Notes under the pieces: generated by a model | The model's database searches: none | What the model was told of the DNA's origin: nothing | The model's input: the letters and a program-made list of their open reading frames with translations, nothing else | Shown here: positions 10,991 to 22,036 of the stretch, in pieces | Numbering within the stretch: position 1 is the first letter of the stretch | Layout of the letters: the number at the start of each line of letters is the position of its first letter | Position numbers and translations under genes: made by a program | NCBI GenBank assembly: GCA_018398765.1 | Contig: JAHBMJ010001107.1 | Coordinates: 7,501 to 71,500, forward strand | Reading direction: 5' to 3' | Length of the DNA: 64,000 nt | Source of the DNA: Chromera velia | Taxonomy: Eukaryota > Sar > Chromeraceae

Positions 10991-11794
10991 TTTCGTTTTA
11001 TAAAAATCCGAGGATTTCAGCGAGGAATCTAACGAAGTGTTCAGGCTACAGTTTTATAACTTTATCATTTTTAGTTAAAATTCTGTATTATTCTGTATAT
11101 AGCTGAAATCTCACATACTCTATAAAAAAGAGAAAGAAAAAAATGGCCGGATAAGTGATATGTGATAAGTGATTTAGTGGTGCCGCAGAGCACTGTCACC
11201 GTTTTATCGGATGGTGAATTTTATTTTTTCCTTTTATAAGGCGATAGGATAGGATAGCACATGATTTTATGTTTTGATTGATTGATTGATATGTTCCACC
11301 CTAGGGCCGGAAATCTCCGCAGTCCACTACCAGGTATCGGCTTGCACCGATAATATAACTCGAAAGTCAAGCAGAAATCCTCTGCACAAAGTTAGCCACA
11401 AACCTTCCGCAAAGGCAGTTTAATTTGACATTGAATTTATGATTGAAAAGGGTCTCTGTATGATCCACACGTTAAAAATTTCTAAAAATTTCGGGCGCGG
11501 CGGTACGCGCTGGGCGGCCCCGGCCGGGCCCCGGACCGCGGCCGGCTGCGTGCGATCGACGCGATTTTATCCATGCAAGAAAAATTTAGAGACGCTGCCC
11601 GCCGCTCGAGTATACAACGGTTTCACTCGCTGCAGGACGCGTCGAAGTATGCGCCGGGGGGAAAAAATCAACACCTTGACGCTTGATCATCTATAAACAT
11701 CAACAACAAACCATTTCCAACATTGATCGATCCAAATAACGTTCAACAATCAGTAACTCTGTGTTAACAATCTGAAAATTTTTTTAGAGAATCT

Positions 11795-14700
11795 TTAAGG
11801 AACCAGGAGGACCTTGTTGAAGAAGATCATCTTATGAATGAGGCCTGGGAGAAGAGGAGTAGCCTGTCGAGAAAGAAACTGGCAGATGGTGGGAGTTGCA
11901 CTCTGCGGTTGCGTTTCAGTTAACTTTACCTGCTGGTGTAGTACTGATGCCTGGCGCCGCCAACGTGTCATCGCCTGATTGTCATCGCCTGATTGTCATC
12001 GCCTGATTATTGCGCCGCCGCGTGTTTGACGCACGCGCTTAGTCTGCCGGCCTGCCTCAGTCTGCATGCTTTTGCTGCATGCGTCTTTTCACAGATTGAC
12101 ACCGATGTTGTAATGTATTGTAGTTTATGGAGAAACAACAATGTCTAGAAGAAGAACTGAACAATCAGTTCTTTTGTGCGTCCTATGAATGGCTCTAGAA
12201 ATCCTCCCTAGTTATCTCTTAACCATCTTACAGGGTAGCAGAAGCCTCGTTCGACTAGAGGCTATCGTTGATCAAATCCATTTGTGTTGTGGTTGTACTG
12301 AATGGCTGAAGGGACATTCAGTCAGTTTATTACTCAGTCCGAGTGCAACGCGCAGTTCCAAGAGCTGCATCAGGAACTTCTCTTGCAGCGCTCTGTGATG
12401 CAGAGGCTCAGCCTGGCAGATGAAGTTCGGGAGCCACGGACGTAAGTTGTGTTTCCGACCATGGCCGCTAAAGTGGAGACGTCTGCCGATGAACATCCTC
12501 TGTTGCTCGACGGAGAACTGCCTCAAGCCTGTAAGATGAGGGAGCCCTCCATCTTTGCAGGGGATCGGCATGAGGTCTCTGACTGGCTCGAAGACATGAA
12601 AGAGTATTGCCAGGGCACGGGAGTGTCGGAGAGTCGATGGCTCTTTGTTTCGAAGAGCTATCTGTCGAAGACTCTGAAGAAGTAGGTCCATCGGAAGCAA
12701 AAAAGCGCAACTCCCTTCCGTTCCTTCCAAAACTTTGCAGAAGCACTGAAAAAGACGTACATCGACCCGCTGGAGCAGGATCACTGCAGGGATACACTGG
12801 AGGAGCTCCAATACTTGAAAGCACAGGGCATGGAGAGCTTTGGGGACGCCTTCCTGGACCTGGCAGAAGAGATCAAAGACACATCGACCCCTGCTGATCT
12901 CATCCACATCTTCAAAAAGGCCATCCCTGACCCGATTTGCCTCGAGGTGAACAAAAAAGCTCCTTCCACTCTTGAGGAGGCAGTGGAGGCGGCTTGTATC
13001 GCAGCGGAGACTTTGGAAGGAAGGGGTGGGAACCGAAAGAGGCACGCTCAGACTGGGGGCAGCAGAGCGAACGGAAAATATCAGGGTAGGTCCAATGCTG
13101 ATGGACCTGTTCCCATGCAGCTGGACGCTGTGTGCTCTCTTTCTTTAAAAGAGAGAGCCAAACTAATGTAACAAGGACGGTGCTTCCTCTGTAAGCAGAA
13201 AGATTGTCCATCCTTCTTGTCTTTGCAGAGGAGGTTCGGGTCAAATGTTCCCAGACTGCAGCAGCCGTACGGAAGAAGGCCATGGGGTCCTTCGGGACCG
13301 CAGAGACCCGCGTATAATGGTTAGGGAGGTCCACCTGTTGGCGTCGGTGGTGGAAAAGGACGATGGGTATGGATGCCAGTCGGACGGACAGGGCTACCGC
13401 GTAGCTCTCCACCGAACGCACAGAGAGGTCGCCCATAGGGGGGGCAGAGAGGGCGTGCTTGGAATAGCCGTGCAGCTAGTATCCAAACTGCAGGGTAGGA
13501 GGGGGATCAGGTTGTTAGAGAAGGAGAGGAAGAATTCTGGCAAGAGGGGGATCAGGTTGTTAGAGAAGGAGAGGAAGAATTCTGGTTCCCTGACAATGAG
13601 CTCTTGATGAACATTGAGGGAGAGCAGCCCACTGACCCCTACGTGTACGACCAGGCGAATATGATCGGCGCTGCCAGTGCTGACGGGAAGGTGAAGATGA
13701 TTCGCTTCCAAAGCACTGTCAAGGGCATTCCGGTGAGAGTGCTTTTAGACTGTGGGGCGGGGGAGACATTTCTGTCTGCCCAATTCGCTCACGACAAAGG
13801 TCTTCCTATCAGGAAGATGCAAAATTTGCGTCAGTGCAGGGGGGCCATTAAGGGAGAAGACGAGCAGACGGTGGTGACTACGGTTAGCGAGTATACCAGT
13901 CCTCTGGCCTTCTCCATTCAGGGGTACCACCAGAGAATGAAGTTCACCCTGGCTGACCTCGATAACGACTATGATATCTATCTGGGCATGAAGTGGCTGA
14001 TCGAACATGAGCCTCGTGTACATTGGGGCAAAGGAGAAGTGGAGATTCCAATCCCAGGGGCTCATGGAAGGTCAGTCACTATCAAGTCACAGACACAGAC
14101 ATCTGTCCGTACTCTTTTCAGCAGAGAGTTTAAAAGAGAGGTCAGGAAGGGCCGTGTGCGAGAGGTGTATCTTTGTAGGTTGGAAATGGTGGAGCCTGTG
14201 CTGGCCTCTATGCCGATGACCCTGGAGGTAGAACCCCCAGGTGAGGCGAAAATGGCAGTGGCGATCAAAGAAGAGACAGAGAAGGAAGTGCCAGAAGGAG
14301 AGATAGCAGAAGAGAAGGCAGAGAGGGAGAAGGATAAAACGCTCCATAGGGGGTGGTCAAAAGTCATGAGTGATCCCTCCCTCCACCCTGCAGCTCGACG
14401 GGTGGTGGGAGAGTATCGGGACATCTTTTGCGACGAGATCCCCAAGCTACCCCCAAGACGGTCAGTCAAGTTCGCGATTGATCTGGAGCCTGGACACCCT
14501 CCTCCCACTCGGCCGCCATACCGACTTTCTTTTGGAGAGCTTGATGAGATGAGGAGACAACTGGATGACCTGCTGGCAAAGGGATTCATCCGTCTCTCTG
14601 TCTCTCCGTTTGCGGCACCAGCCTTCTTTGTAGCGAAGAAAGATGGGAGTCTACGGATGTGCATCAACTACCGCGCCATCAACAAGATCACGATCAAAGA

Positions 14701-17700
14701 CAAGTACGCGATGCCCAGACCGGAAGAATTATTGGACCATCTCCACGGAGCGAAGATTTTTTCGGTCCTTGACATGCGGCAGTTTTTCTATCAGCTTCAC
14801 ATTCAACTGGGTGACGAACCAAAGACAGCGATATGCACCTGGTACGGCAACTATGAGTGGCTGGTGATGCCTTTTGGGATGTGTAACCCACCGCCGACCA
14901 GCCAGCGAGCTATTTAGGTTTGCCTTCGCGAAGTTCTGGATAACTGCGCATTTGCTTGGATCGATGACGTCCTCGTGTACTCCCCGACGGTCGACCAACA
15001 TGAAGAGGATTTGCAGAGAGTCCTTGGATGCCTGAGAAAAGACGAGTATTATGTGAAGATCTCCAAGTGTAAATTCTTTGTCCCAAAAGTTGTGTATATC
15101 GGGCTGGAGATCTCGGATATAGGAGTGAGAATGGAGCCGAAGAAGGCAGAGCTCGTTCAGACTTGGCCGAAGCCTGAGAACAAACATGAGCTCCATATCT
15201 TCTTGGGACTGTGCAACTGGTTTCGAAGATTCATCTACAAGTATAGTCATGTCACAGCCCCACTCACTTCTCTTCTCCAGGCGAAGGTCGAGTTTGTTTG
15301 GTTAGAGGTCTGTGAAGCAGCGTTCAAGGAGTTGAAAGAGAAGATTGCAGAATTGATTCTTCTCTTTATCCCAGATCCCACCCGCCCTTTCGACTTGTAT
15401 GTTGATGCGTCAGAGAAAGAGATCTGCATCGCGGCAGCTCTGATGTAGTGGGATCCAAGAGTGAATGGACTAAGAGTTGTAGCCCTTGCTTCTAGGAAGC
15501 TCGTTCAAGCTGAGCAGAAGTATCCGATTCGGGAGAAGGAGCTTCTGGCAGTTGTGTTTGGAGTGAAGACCTTCCGCATTTATGTAAATCACACCACGAA
15601 GGTCTACTCCGATCACGAGAGCTTGAAGTGGCTCGGCACTTCAGGGGGTCTGATCGAAGGCCCCGACAGAGTGAAGAGATGGGCCATCTTCCTCAATGCA
15701 TTGGGCATTGTTCCTCAGTACATCCCTGGCTCTAAGAACGTTGTAGCAGACGCGCTGTTACGTCGACCGTCTCGAACCAGAACGCAGAAGCAGATAGGAG
15801 AGGAGAGATCTGATGAAAAGGAAAGAGACCGAATTGTCCAGATGGAGAGCACTCGAAAGGTCTGTCCAGATACAAAGTTTCTGGGTTAAGTTAGGAAGGG
15901 GTATGCTCAAGACTCTTTCTTCAAGGAGCTCCTTCCTTTCCTCACTCATGCTCCTACCCAAGGCACCCCCCCTGCCTACTTGCGTTCGCGTTTGAGTCAT
16001 TTCTCGGTGAAGGAGGGACTTCTGTACTATGACCAGAGGAGACTGGCGATCCCGACGAAGACACTGCAAAGGCAAGTCATCTGGAAGTGTCACGATTCTC
16101 CTTTAGCTGGGCATCTTGGAGTGGACAAGACCTACCGACGACTGGCTGCAGACTTCTTTTGGCCACATATGTGGAAGCGGGTGATGCACTACGTCGCTCA
16201 CTGCGATGTGTGTCAAAGAACAAACCGTCGAACAAAAAGCCTGCAGGCCTTCTTCAACCACTCTCTATGCCAGAGTCTCCCTTTCACGATCTCTCAATGG
16301 ATTTCATTACTGGTCTTCCGCCTGTTCAGTTCAAGGGAGAGGTAGTTGACTCGATCATGGACGTGGTGTGCAGGTTGAGTAAGTGGGCGATCTTTGTTCC
16401 CACCAGAGAGACAGCCGGAGCCTGAGAGACAGCACAAAAGTTTTTCGATGAAGTGGTGTATGAGCATGGCATACCACAATCAATTATCTCTGATCGCGAC
16501 TCCAGATTTGTCTCAAACTTCTGGCAAACACTGTTCCACCTGTGTAGAACTAAGCTTAAGATGTCAACTGTTCAGCACCCTCAGACAGATGGACAGACGG
16601 AGATCGAGAATCGGACGCTTGAGCAGATGCTTCGGTGCTTCATCGCAGACCATCAGAAGGACTGGCCCCAGCACTTGAAGATGCTTGCCTTTGCAGTCCG
16701 CACGAGCGTCCACAAGTCGACTGGATTCACTCCCTTCCATGTCATTGAACGAAGAGATCCACTCACTCTCCCTAGTTTTCTCTGCCCCCACCCATCCTCA
16801 CCTGAAGCTTTACAAGACTTGAAGGAGAGGATGAACATCATTCAGGAGGTGAGAGACCGATTGGAGAGAGCGAGGGAGAGAGCAGCACATTACTACAACC
16901 AGAAAAGAAGAGAAGAAGAATTCAAGCCTGGGGATTGGGTTATGGTCCATAGGAACTTCTTTGCCAGAGCAAAGACACCGGAGGGAGATCGAAAGAAACT
17001 TACATATCTGTGGTACGGGCCATTTGAAGTAGACCAACGGGTCAGAAAGGTCGCATACGAACTGGTGTTTCCTGAGGGGGTCAGTAGACATCCAGTTCTC
17101 CATGTGGTTTGGTTGAAGAAATATTTGTTGCAAGAAGGACAGTCTGAAAAGAATCCTCTGCCGGTGCGCCTTCCACACTTAACTGAAGAAGAGCATGAAG
17201 TAGAGACAGTCCTCGACAAGAGGAAGATCGGTCGTAGTGTGGAGTATTTCGTACACTGGAAAGGGGATTCAGAAGAGAATGCCACGTGGGAGCCATCAGA
17301 GAATCTTCTGAATGCTCGTTCGAAAATCAGAGAGTTCTTGGCGCGGCCTGGAAGGCCTCTCGGAGGGAGAGGGGGAAAGAAGTGAGGAGACTAAGAATCA
17401 AAAGGAATGAATGCATATGAGTAAATGTTTGTGCATGACTTTCTCTCACTCTTGTTCTATTCCTGAGGGGTCGCGGGAAGGACGAGGGAAGTGAGAATGA
17501 ATGGATGAATGAATGAATGCATGAATGAATGAATGATGCAGTTTTCTTCTCTCTATCTTGTAACAACGTCTTCTCTCTCTGTCATCGTCTCTGCATCTTT
17601 CTCTGTGTTTTTCCCTATTTCTTTTCTCTCTTTTGTATGCTTTTTATTGCTTTTCTCTTTCCTATGTTCAGGTTTCCTTCTCAATGCCTTTCGTGCGCAC

Positions 17701-18669
17701 ATGCATGTATTCTGTTCTCTTCTTCCGTCTATTTATTTTTCTTGCACCGTTTAATGCATGGAGTCACTTGTCTGGTGATTGAATGTGGAGCATCCAGTCT
17801 GAATGGGTGTTCTTCCATGATCGGCTGCATGAAGGGGTCCATGCAAGCCGATGCCTGCTCATCTTGTTGGCTGTGGCATGCCAACATGTCGAGGGATGTT
17901 TATGTGATGGGTCGTTTGCGGGTCGATTGAGATCGATTGATTCACTGCAGTCTCGTGTATCTGGCCGTCAGTGAACAAATGTCTTGTCCAGTTGCATTTG
18001 GTAAAAGTGTGTCCGTTCAGGTTTGACTACGTGTGAGGACACACGTCTGAGAGGGGCGGGCATGTTGTAGTACTGATGCCTGGCGCCGCCAACGTGTCAT
18101 CGCCTGATTATCGCGCCGCCGCGTGTTTGACGCACGCGCTTAGTCTGCCGGCCTGCCTCAGTCTGCATGCTTTTGCTGCATGCGTCTTTTCACAGATTGA
18201 CACCGGTGTTGTGATGTATTGTAGTTTATGGAGAAACAACAATGTCTAGAAGAAGAACCGAACGATCAGTTCTTTTGTGCGTCCTATGAATGGCTCTAGA
18301 AATCCTCCCTAGTTATCTCTTAACCATCCTACAGCTGCGATGACTGCAATCCTTTCTCTAGGCTCCCTACCCGAGCTCAGTCTGTCACGGAGCGTTTCTT
18401 TTACCTTGAAAAGTGCTCCAGATGTGAGGTACAGACCGGGAGGCATACCTCCAATGAAAACTGGGGAATGGGATGATTAAAAAAGTCAGTCAGGTTTTTG
18501 GCGTTTGCTTGCCTTCTGCTGTTTTTTCCAGCCAACCTAGATGGTCTTTTTGGTTTCTCTTCACCTTCACGCCCACTGTAATCACCTCAGTTTTGTTGTT
18601 TTCCTCCTTGTCTCCCTTTTCCTTCCTGAGGCAGACATCTGCGTCGTCGATCGAAAGCAGTATGGTAGA
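11795..18669 (-). CDS. Unidentified host gene, minus strand, penultimate exon interrupted by a Ty3/gypsy element
   Basis: Exons inferred on the minus strand are: 18669-18537 (acceptor CTTAG; begins STILLSIDDADVCLRKEKGD), 18460-18334 (begins FIGGMPPGLYLTSGALFK, continues VKETLRDRLSSGREPRERIA) and 11844-11795 (LIHKMIFFNKVLLVP, then TAA). Introns are small: 76 bp (18461-18536, CTAG|GTTGGC to CCCCAG) and 85 bp (11845-11929, GCAG|GTAAAG to CTCCCAG). Reading phases agree at both junctions once the element and one target-site copy are set aside. The element sits two to three bases from the exon's original donor. No family was recognised. The start of the gene is not identified. An open minus-strand segment at 21543-21728 could be an earlier exon, with weak support. 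Whether this allele still makes a normal transcript is unknown. Confidence 0.5.
11937..12232 (+). repeat. 5' LTR of the Ty3/gypsy element
   Basis: 296 bp, bounded by TGTA and TACA. It carries three tandem copies of a 14 bp word (TGTCATCGCCTGAT) that is not tandemly repeated in the 3' LTR, which accounts for the length difference. Confidence 0.9.
18066..18333 (+). repeat. 3' LTR of the Ty3/gypsy element
   Basis: 268 bp, TGTA to TACA, preceded by the purine-rich tract GAGAGGGGCGGG. Confidence 0.9.
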
Positions 18670-18764
18670 CTAAGCTAGATGCCTCTTTCTTTCCGTTGAC
18701 AGGCGAGGTTCCCATCTGATCTTGGCGAGAAAGGCTTCGAAAAAAAATTTTTCTTGCAACCCCG

Positions 18765-19098
18765 TTCTAGTTCTCTTCAATCGCGGTTTTACATTTGCAT
18801 TGCTTCCCTGCTGCTGTGGTATGTGTTCGCATGTTGGAGGTCACGTCGTCCATTGATCGATGGCCGGAGGCTTAGAGATGGCGGTCGAGGGCAGCTAGGG
18901 GGGGAATGAAGGGGTGCGGGAGGGAGGGAGGGAGGGGCGGGCGTAGAGTGCATGGGAGTCGGGGTGGCGGCGGTGTCGCGACCGGAGAGTGTGGGAACGG
19001 GAGACGGGAAGGCCAAGACATCCAGAGGACTTAGTCAGTTTATGAAAGGGCGAGAAGGGCAGGGGAGCAAGAGAATTGAAAGTCTGCATGGTCGGCGA
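18765..19098. repeat. 340 bp direct duplication, copy 1
   Basis: Recurs at 19573-19917, about 90% identical by eye and in the same orientation. On the minus strand both copies show a Pro/Ser/Thr-rich open frame (MAFPSPVPTLSGRDTAATPT in copy 1). The frame could be coding or simply shared low complexity. Confidence 0.8.
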
Positions 19099-19572
19099 TT
19101 TCAGCCAGTCGTCACATTGACTGCGAGCAAAATGACTCCACTGATCGGAAGATAGATCAGAAGGGGAAGCCGCGGCTGACTAACCATATTTAGGTGAAGG
19201 TTAGGGGCTCGCAATCTGTCCGTGCTTTCTATGTGCTTGCTCGTGCGTGTGTTCGATCGCACAGCGGCGCAATGTGCGGATCAGCAAGAGACTGTGGGTG
19301 TGCTTGAGCTTGATTACTCACTCGCTTCCTGCAGTTCCTTTTGCTAAAAGATGCCTGGCTGTAAGGACGTAATTGTAATGTTGTGGCGTGGTCATGTTCT
19401 TTCGTTTGAATCGATTGTTTGACAGTCTCTTCTCTTCTCTTCATTTGGTCTCCTCTTGTATGTCTGTGTGGGATAGGAAGAAGTCTCTTCTGTTCTCTCG
19501 CTGTTCTTCTTTAAAATTTCTCTTCTCTCTTTTTTCGCTCACTTTCGGCAGCTCATCAGGCTTCACTGTGCT

Positions 19573-19917
19573 TCTAGTTCTCTTCAATCGCGGTCTTGAA
19601 TTTGCATTGCTTCTCTGCTGCTGTCTAGGCTGCTGGAGTGTGTGTTCGCATGTTAGAGGTCACGTCGTCTGTTGATCGATGGCCGGAGGCTTAGAGATGG
19701 TGGTTGAGGGCAGCTAGGGGGGGAATAAAGGGGTATGGGAGGGAAGGAGGGAGGGGCGGGCGTAGAGTGCATGGGAGTCGGGGTGGCGGCGGTGTCACGA
19801 CTGGAGAGTGCGGGAACGGGAGACGGGAAGGCCAAGACATCCAGAGGACCTGGTCAGTTTGTGAAAGGACGAGAAGGGTAAGGGAGCGAAAGAATTGAAA
19901 GTCCGCATGGTCAGCGA
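19573..19917. repeat. 340 bp direct duplication, copy 2
   Basis: Second copy, 808 bp downstream of the first. The unique DNA between and around them (18.7-21.5 kb) is pyrimidine- or purine-rich, with no exon that I can support firmly. Confidence 0.8.
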
Positions 19918-21542
19918 AGGGATCTTTGCCTGTCGGTCAGTCGGTATCTGTTCATTTCTTTCTCCTTCTTCTTTGGAGCACTTTAGGAAGAAGTGGAAGG
20001 AAAAAAGAAAGAAAGAAAGAAAGAAAGGAAAGGAAAGGAAGGGAAGTAAATTCAAAGAAATGAAGCTGTAGATCTCTCAAAGCAACAGAAAAGAGGTTTT
20101 ATGAAGGCATGCAGAGCGGTTGGACAGCACAGCGTCTTCAGGCTACGAGAAATTGTTTTTTCTTTTCGCTGTTCCACACTTTTTTTCATTGGCGCTTTCT
20201 CGTTCCCTTTTTCTGCTGTCTGTGCATGTGTGTCTGCAGAAGAGCTCGGGTGATAAGATTCCATTCCCTGGTCTTAGTTGGTGTCCCTCCCCGTCCTTCC
20301 CCTGGTTGTCTGTCGGGCTCCTGTGCTTCGTTTTCTTCTTCCTCTCCTCTCCTCGGTGGACCCTCCTCTGGCCTCTGCTTGTCTCTACTCCCTGTATGGT
20401 GTCTCCGCTGGATGATTCACCCTGACGAGTGAGTGTGTGACCCTCTTTATCTTTCTGCTTCATTCTTTCTCTGTCTGTCTGTTTCATTCTTTCTCTGTCT
20501 CTCGTTCTGTCTTTCTGTCGGGGCACGTTGAGAAGAAAGTGAAGATAACTGGGGGAGAGGAAGGACCAAAAAGAGAGAAAAGAAAAGAAAAAAAAAGCAT
20601 GAGGAAGCAGAAAGGAAGGAAGGAAGGCTGATCTGAACCCCAACGCAGAGGAGATTTTTTTTCCACTGAAAACGGGGGCCGAGTGATACCATATGAGGGA
20701 CTCAATAGTCTTCCTGCTGTAACCATCACGTCTGTCTGTCTTTTGATCGCTTGAGGCTGTCTCGAGTGCGTCTCTGGCCTTATTTGATGTTCAAATATCT
20801 TGGCGCGACTTGGCCGTCCATCTACTTGCTTGTTCTCTCTTTTTTTTTTGGGTACTCGACATGCATGGTGCTTCCATTTAAAAAGAATGGAAGAACCGTG
20901 TGTTCATCTAGAATAAAGGGTGCCAAAGAATTTGTGCGAGCGAGTGTGGGTGGTTAAAGTCTTGCGGGCTAGCTTGCGGGACTCGTTTGTTATCACTGGT
21001 TCTGGGAAGCGGTGGTTGCAGTCTCTTGTGAGAGAAGAAGCGATGTTTAGTGAAACTTTAAAGCACTTCAAGTTAAAGGGAGTGTCTTCAGGTTCAGATC
21101 ACCCATTCATTCTTCACTTCCTTGCCTCGTTAGACTTCCCCCTTCTTGTCCACTTTTGAAACCTTCCAAGTTCTGAGAAAGAGAAACCGAACGGAGTGTA
21201 GTGTGTTCTCTTCTCTTCTTTCGTCCGTCGTGTTTGACTGCTATCGGGTATCAGTGATCACTGAGGATTGATTCATATATGATTATTCGTTGTTGCGAGA
21301 GAAACCATGGTTGCAGGCTGAAGAGGCGCTGTTTGACTGTTACCTTAGATGAGAAGAAAATATAAGAAAGAGATCTATCTGTCCATGCAGTTGCAGAGCG
21401 CTTGGAGTCATTTGGAGTCCTTAGAGGGCTGAAAGAACTGAAAGGGCTGAAAGGAATCGCACCTTCGTCTCCTTTTCTTCTGTCCTTCATTTTGACTGTT
21501 GGTGCATGTCTGTCTTTTCCTCCTAGTTCCTCTTTTTTGTCT

Positions 21543-21728
21543 CTACATGTCTGCAGGGAAATAACGATAAGAGGGTGAGAGGGGGAAGGGGCTTGGATTC
21601 CGAAGTGCTGGAATAGAATTGAAAGAGAAGTCTCCACCCCTGCAGACCTTGAATCCGAACTCCATTGTTTTGGGCATTCGGACAGTAGAAAAGTCTCCAT
21701 GAATGACTTTATGTGCATTTCTTTCCAT
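21543..21728 (-). CDS. Weak candidate exon or small ORF
   Basis: 61 codons from an ATG at 21728 (starts MERNAHKVIHGDFSTVRMPK, later CRGGDFSFNSIPALRN). Composition is protein-like, and a donor-like ACAT|GTAGAG lies at its end. It could belong to the minus-strand gene at 11.8-18.7 kb. No homology was recognised; it may be chance. Confidence 0.25.
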   Translation of the reverse strand: MERNAHKVIHGDFSTVRMPKTMEFGFKVCRGGDFSFNSIPALRNPSPFPLSPSYRYFPADM

Positions 21729-22036
21729 CTATTATTAGTCGTTTATGTTTTTTTAAATAATTTAAAACGAATGAATAAATGAATGCAGGTCCCTTACAGT
21801 TCTGCTACCGGAGCGTCGGAGTTGCGCAACATGGCCCATATATGTCGTTCAAGTCTTGAAGGGTATATAGACTTATATGTACTGATAGTTTGAATGTCCA
21901 ACTCTTTATATGGTTTATGAAAAATCAACCTCCAAAATTTTATCTTATAGAGGTCACGGCCTGGTCACCCCCCGGGCCGCAAACGGCAGGGACATGTGCC
22001 GCATTGCCGAGGCTCAGACCACACCCTGTAGCCCAC

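Larger units (their letters stand above)
11937..18333 (+). mobile_element. Ty3/gypsy chromovirus LTR retrotransposon (degraded)
   Basis: Full-length in outline, 6.4 kb, with LTRs at both ends. Target duplication is GCTGg/GCTGc, four of five bases equal. A primer-binding-like GGTAGCAGAAGCC follows the 5' LTR, close to the initiator-tRNA-Met type, and a purine tract precedes the 3' LTR. Recognisable parts in order: gag-like region (about 12.45-13.2 kb), aspartic protease (near 13.74 kb), reverse transcriptase (14.4-15.3 kb, with an IDD active-site motif), RNase H (about 15.4-15.8 kb), integrase with HHCC finger and catalytic core (16.0-16.75 kb), GPF module, and a C-terminal chromodomain (about 17.22-17.34 kb). 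Domain order PR-RT-RH-INT-chromodomain places it in the chromoviruses. It carries several breaks and is a fossil. The LTRs differ by only about five substitutions plus one short tandem-copy difference, so it is fairly young. Confidence 0.92.

Noticed and set aside
10386-11106. Three overlapping 180-230 codon Phe/Ser/Leu ORFs
   Set aside because: They are translations of a CTTT microsatellite.
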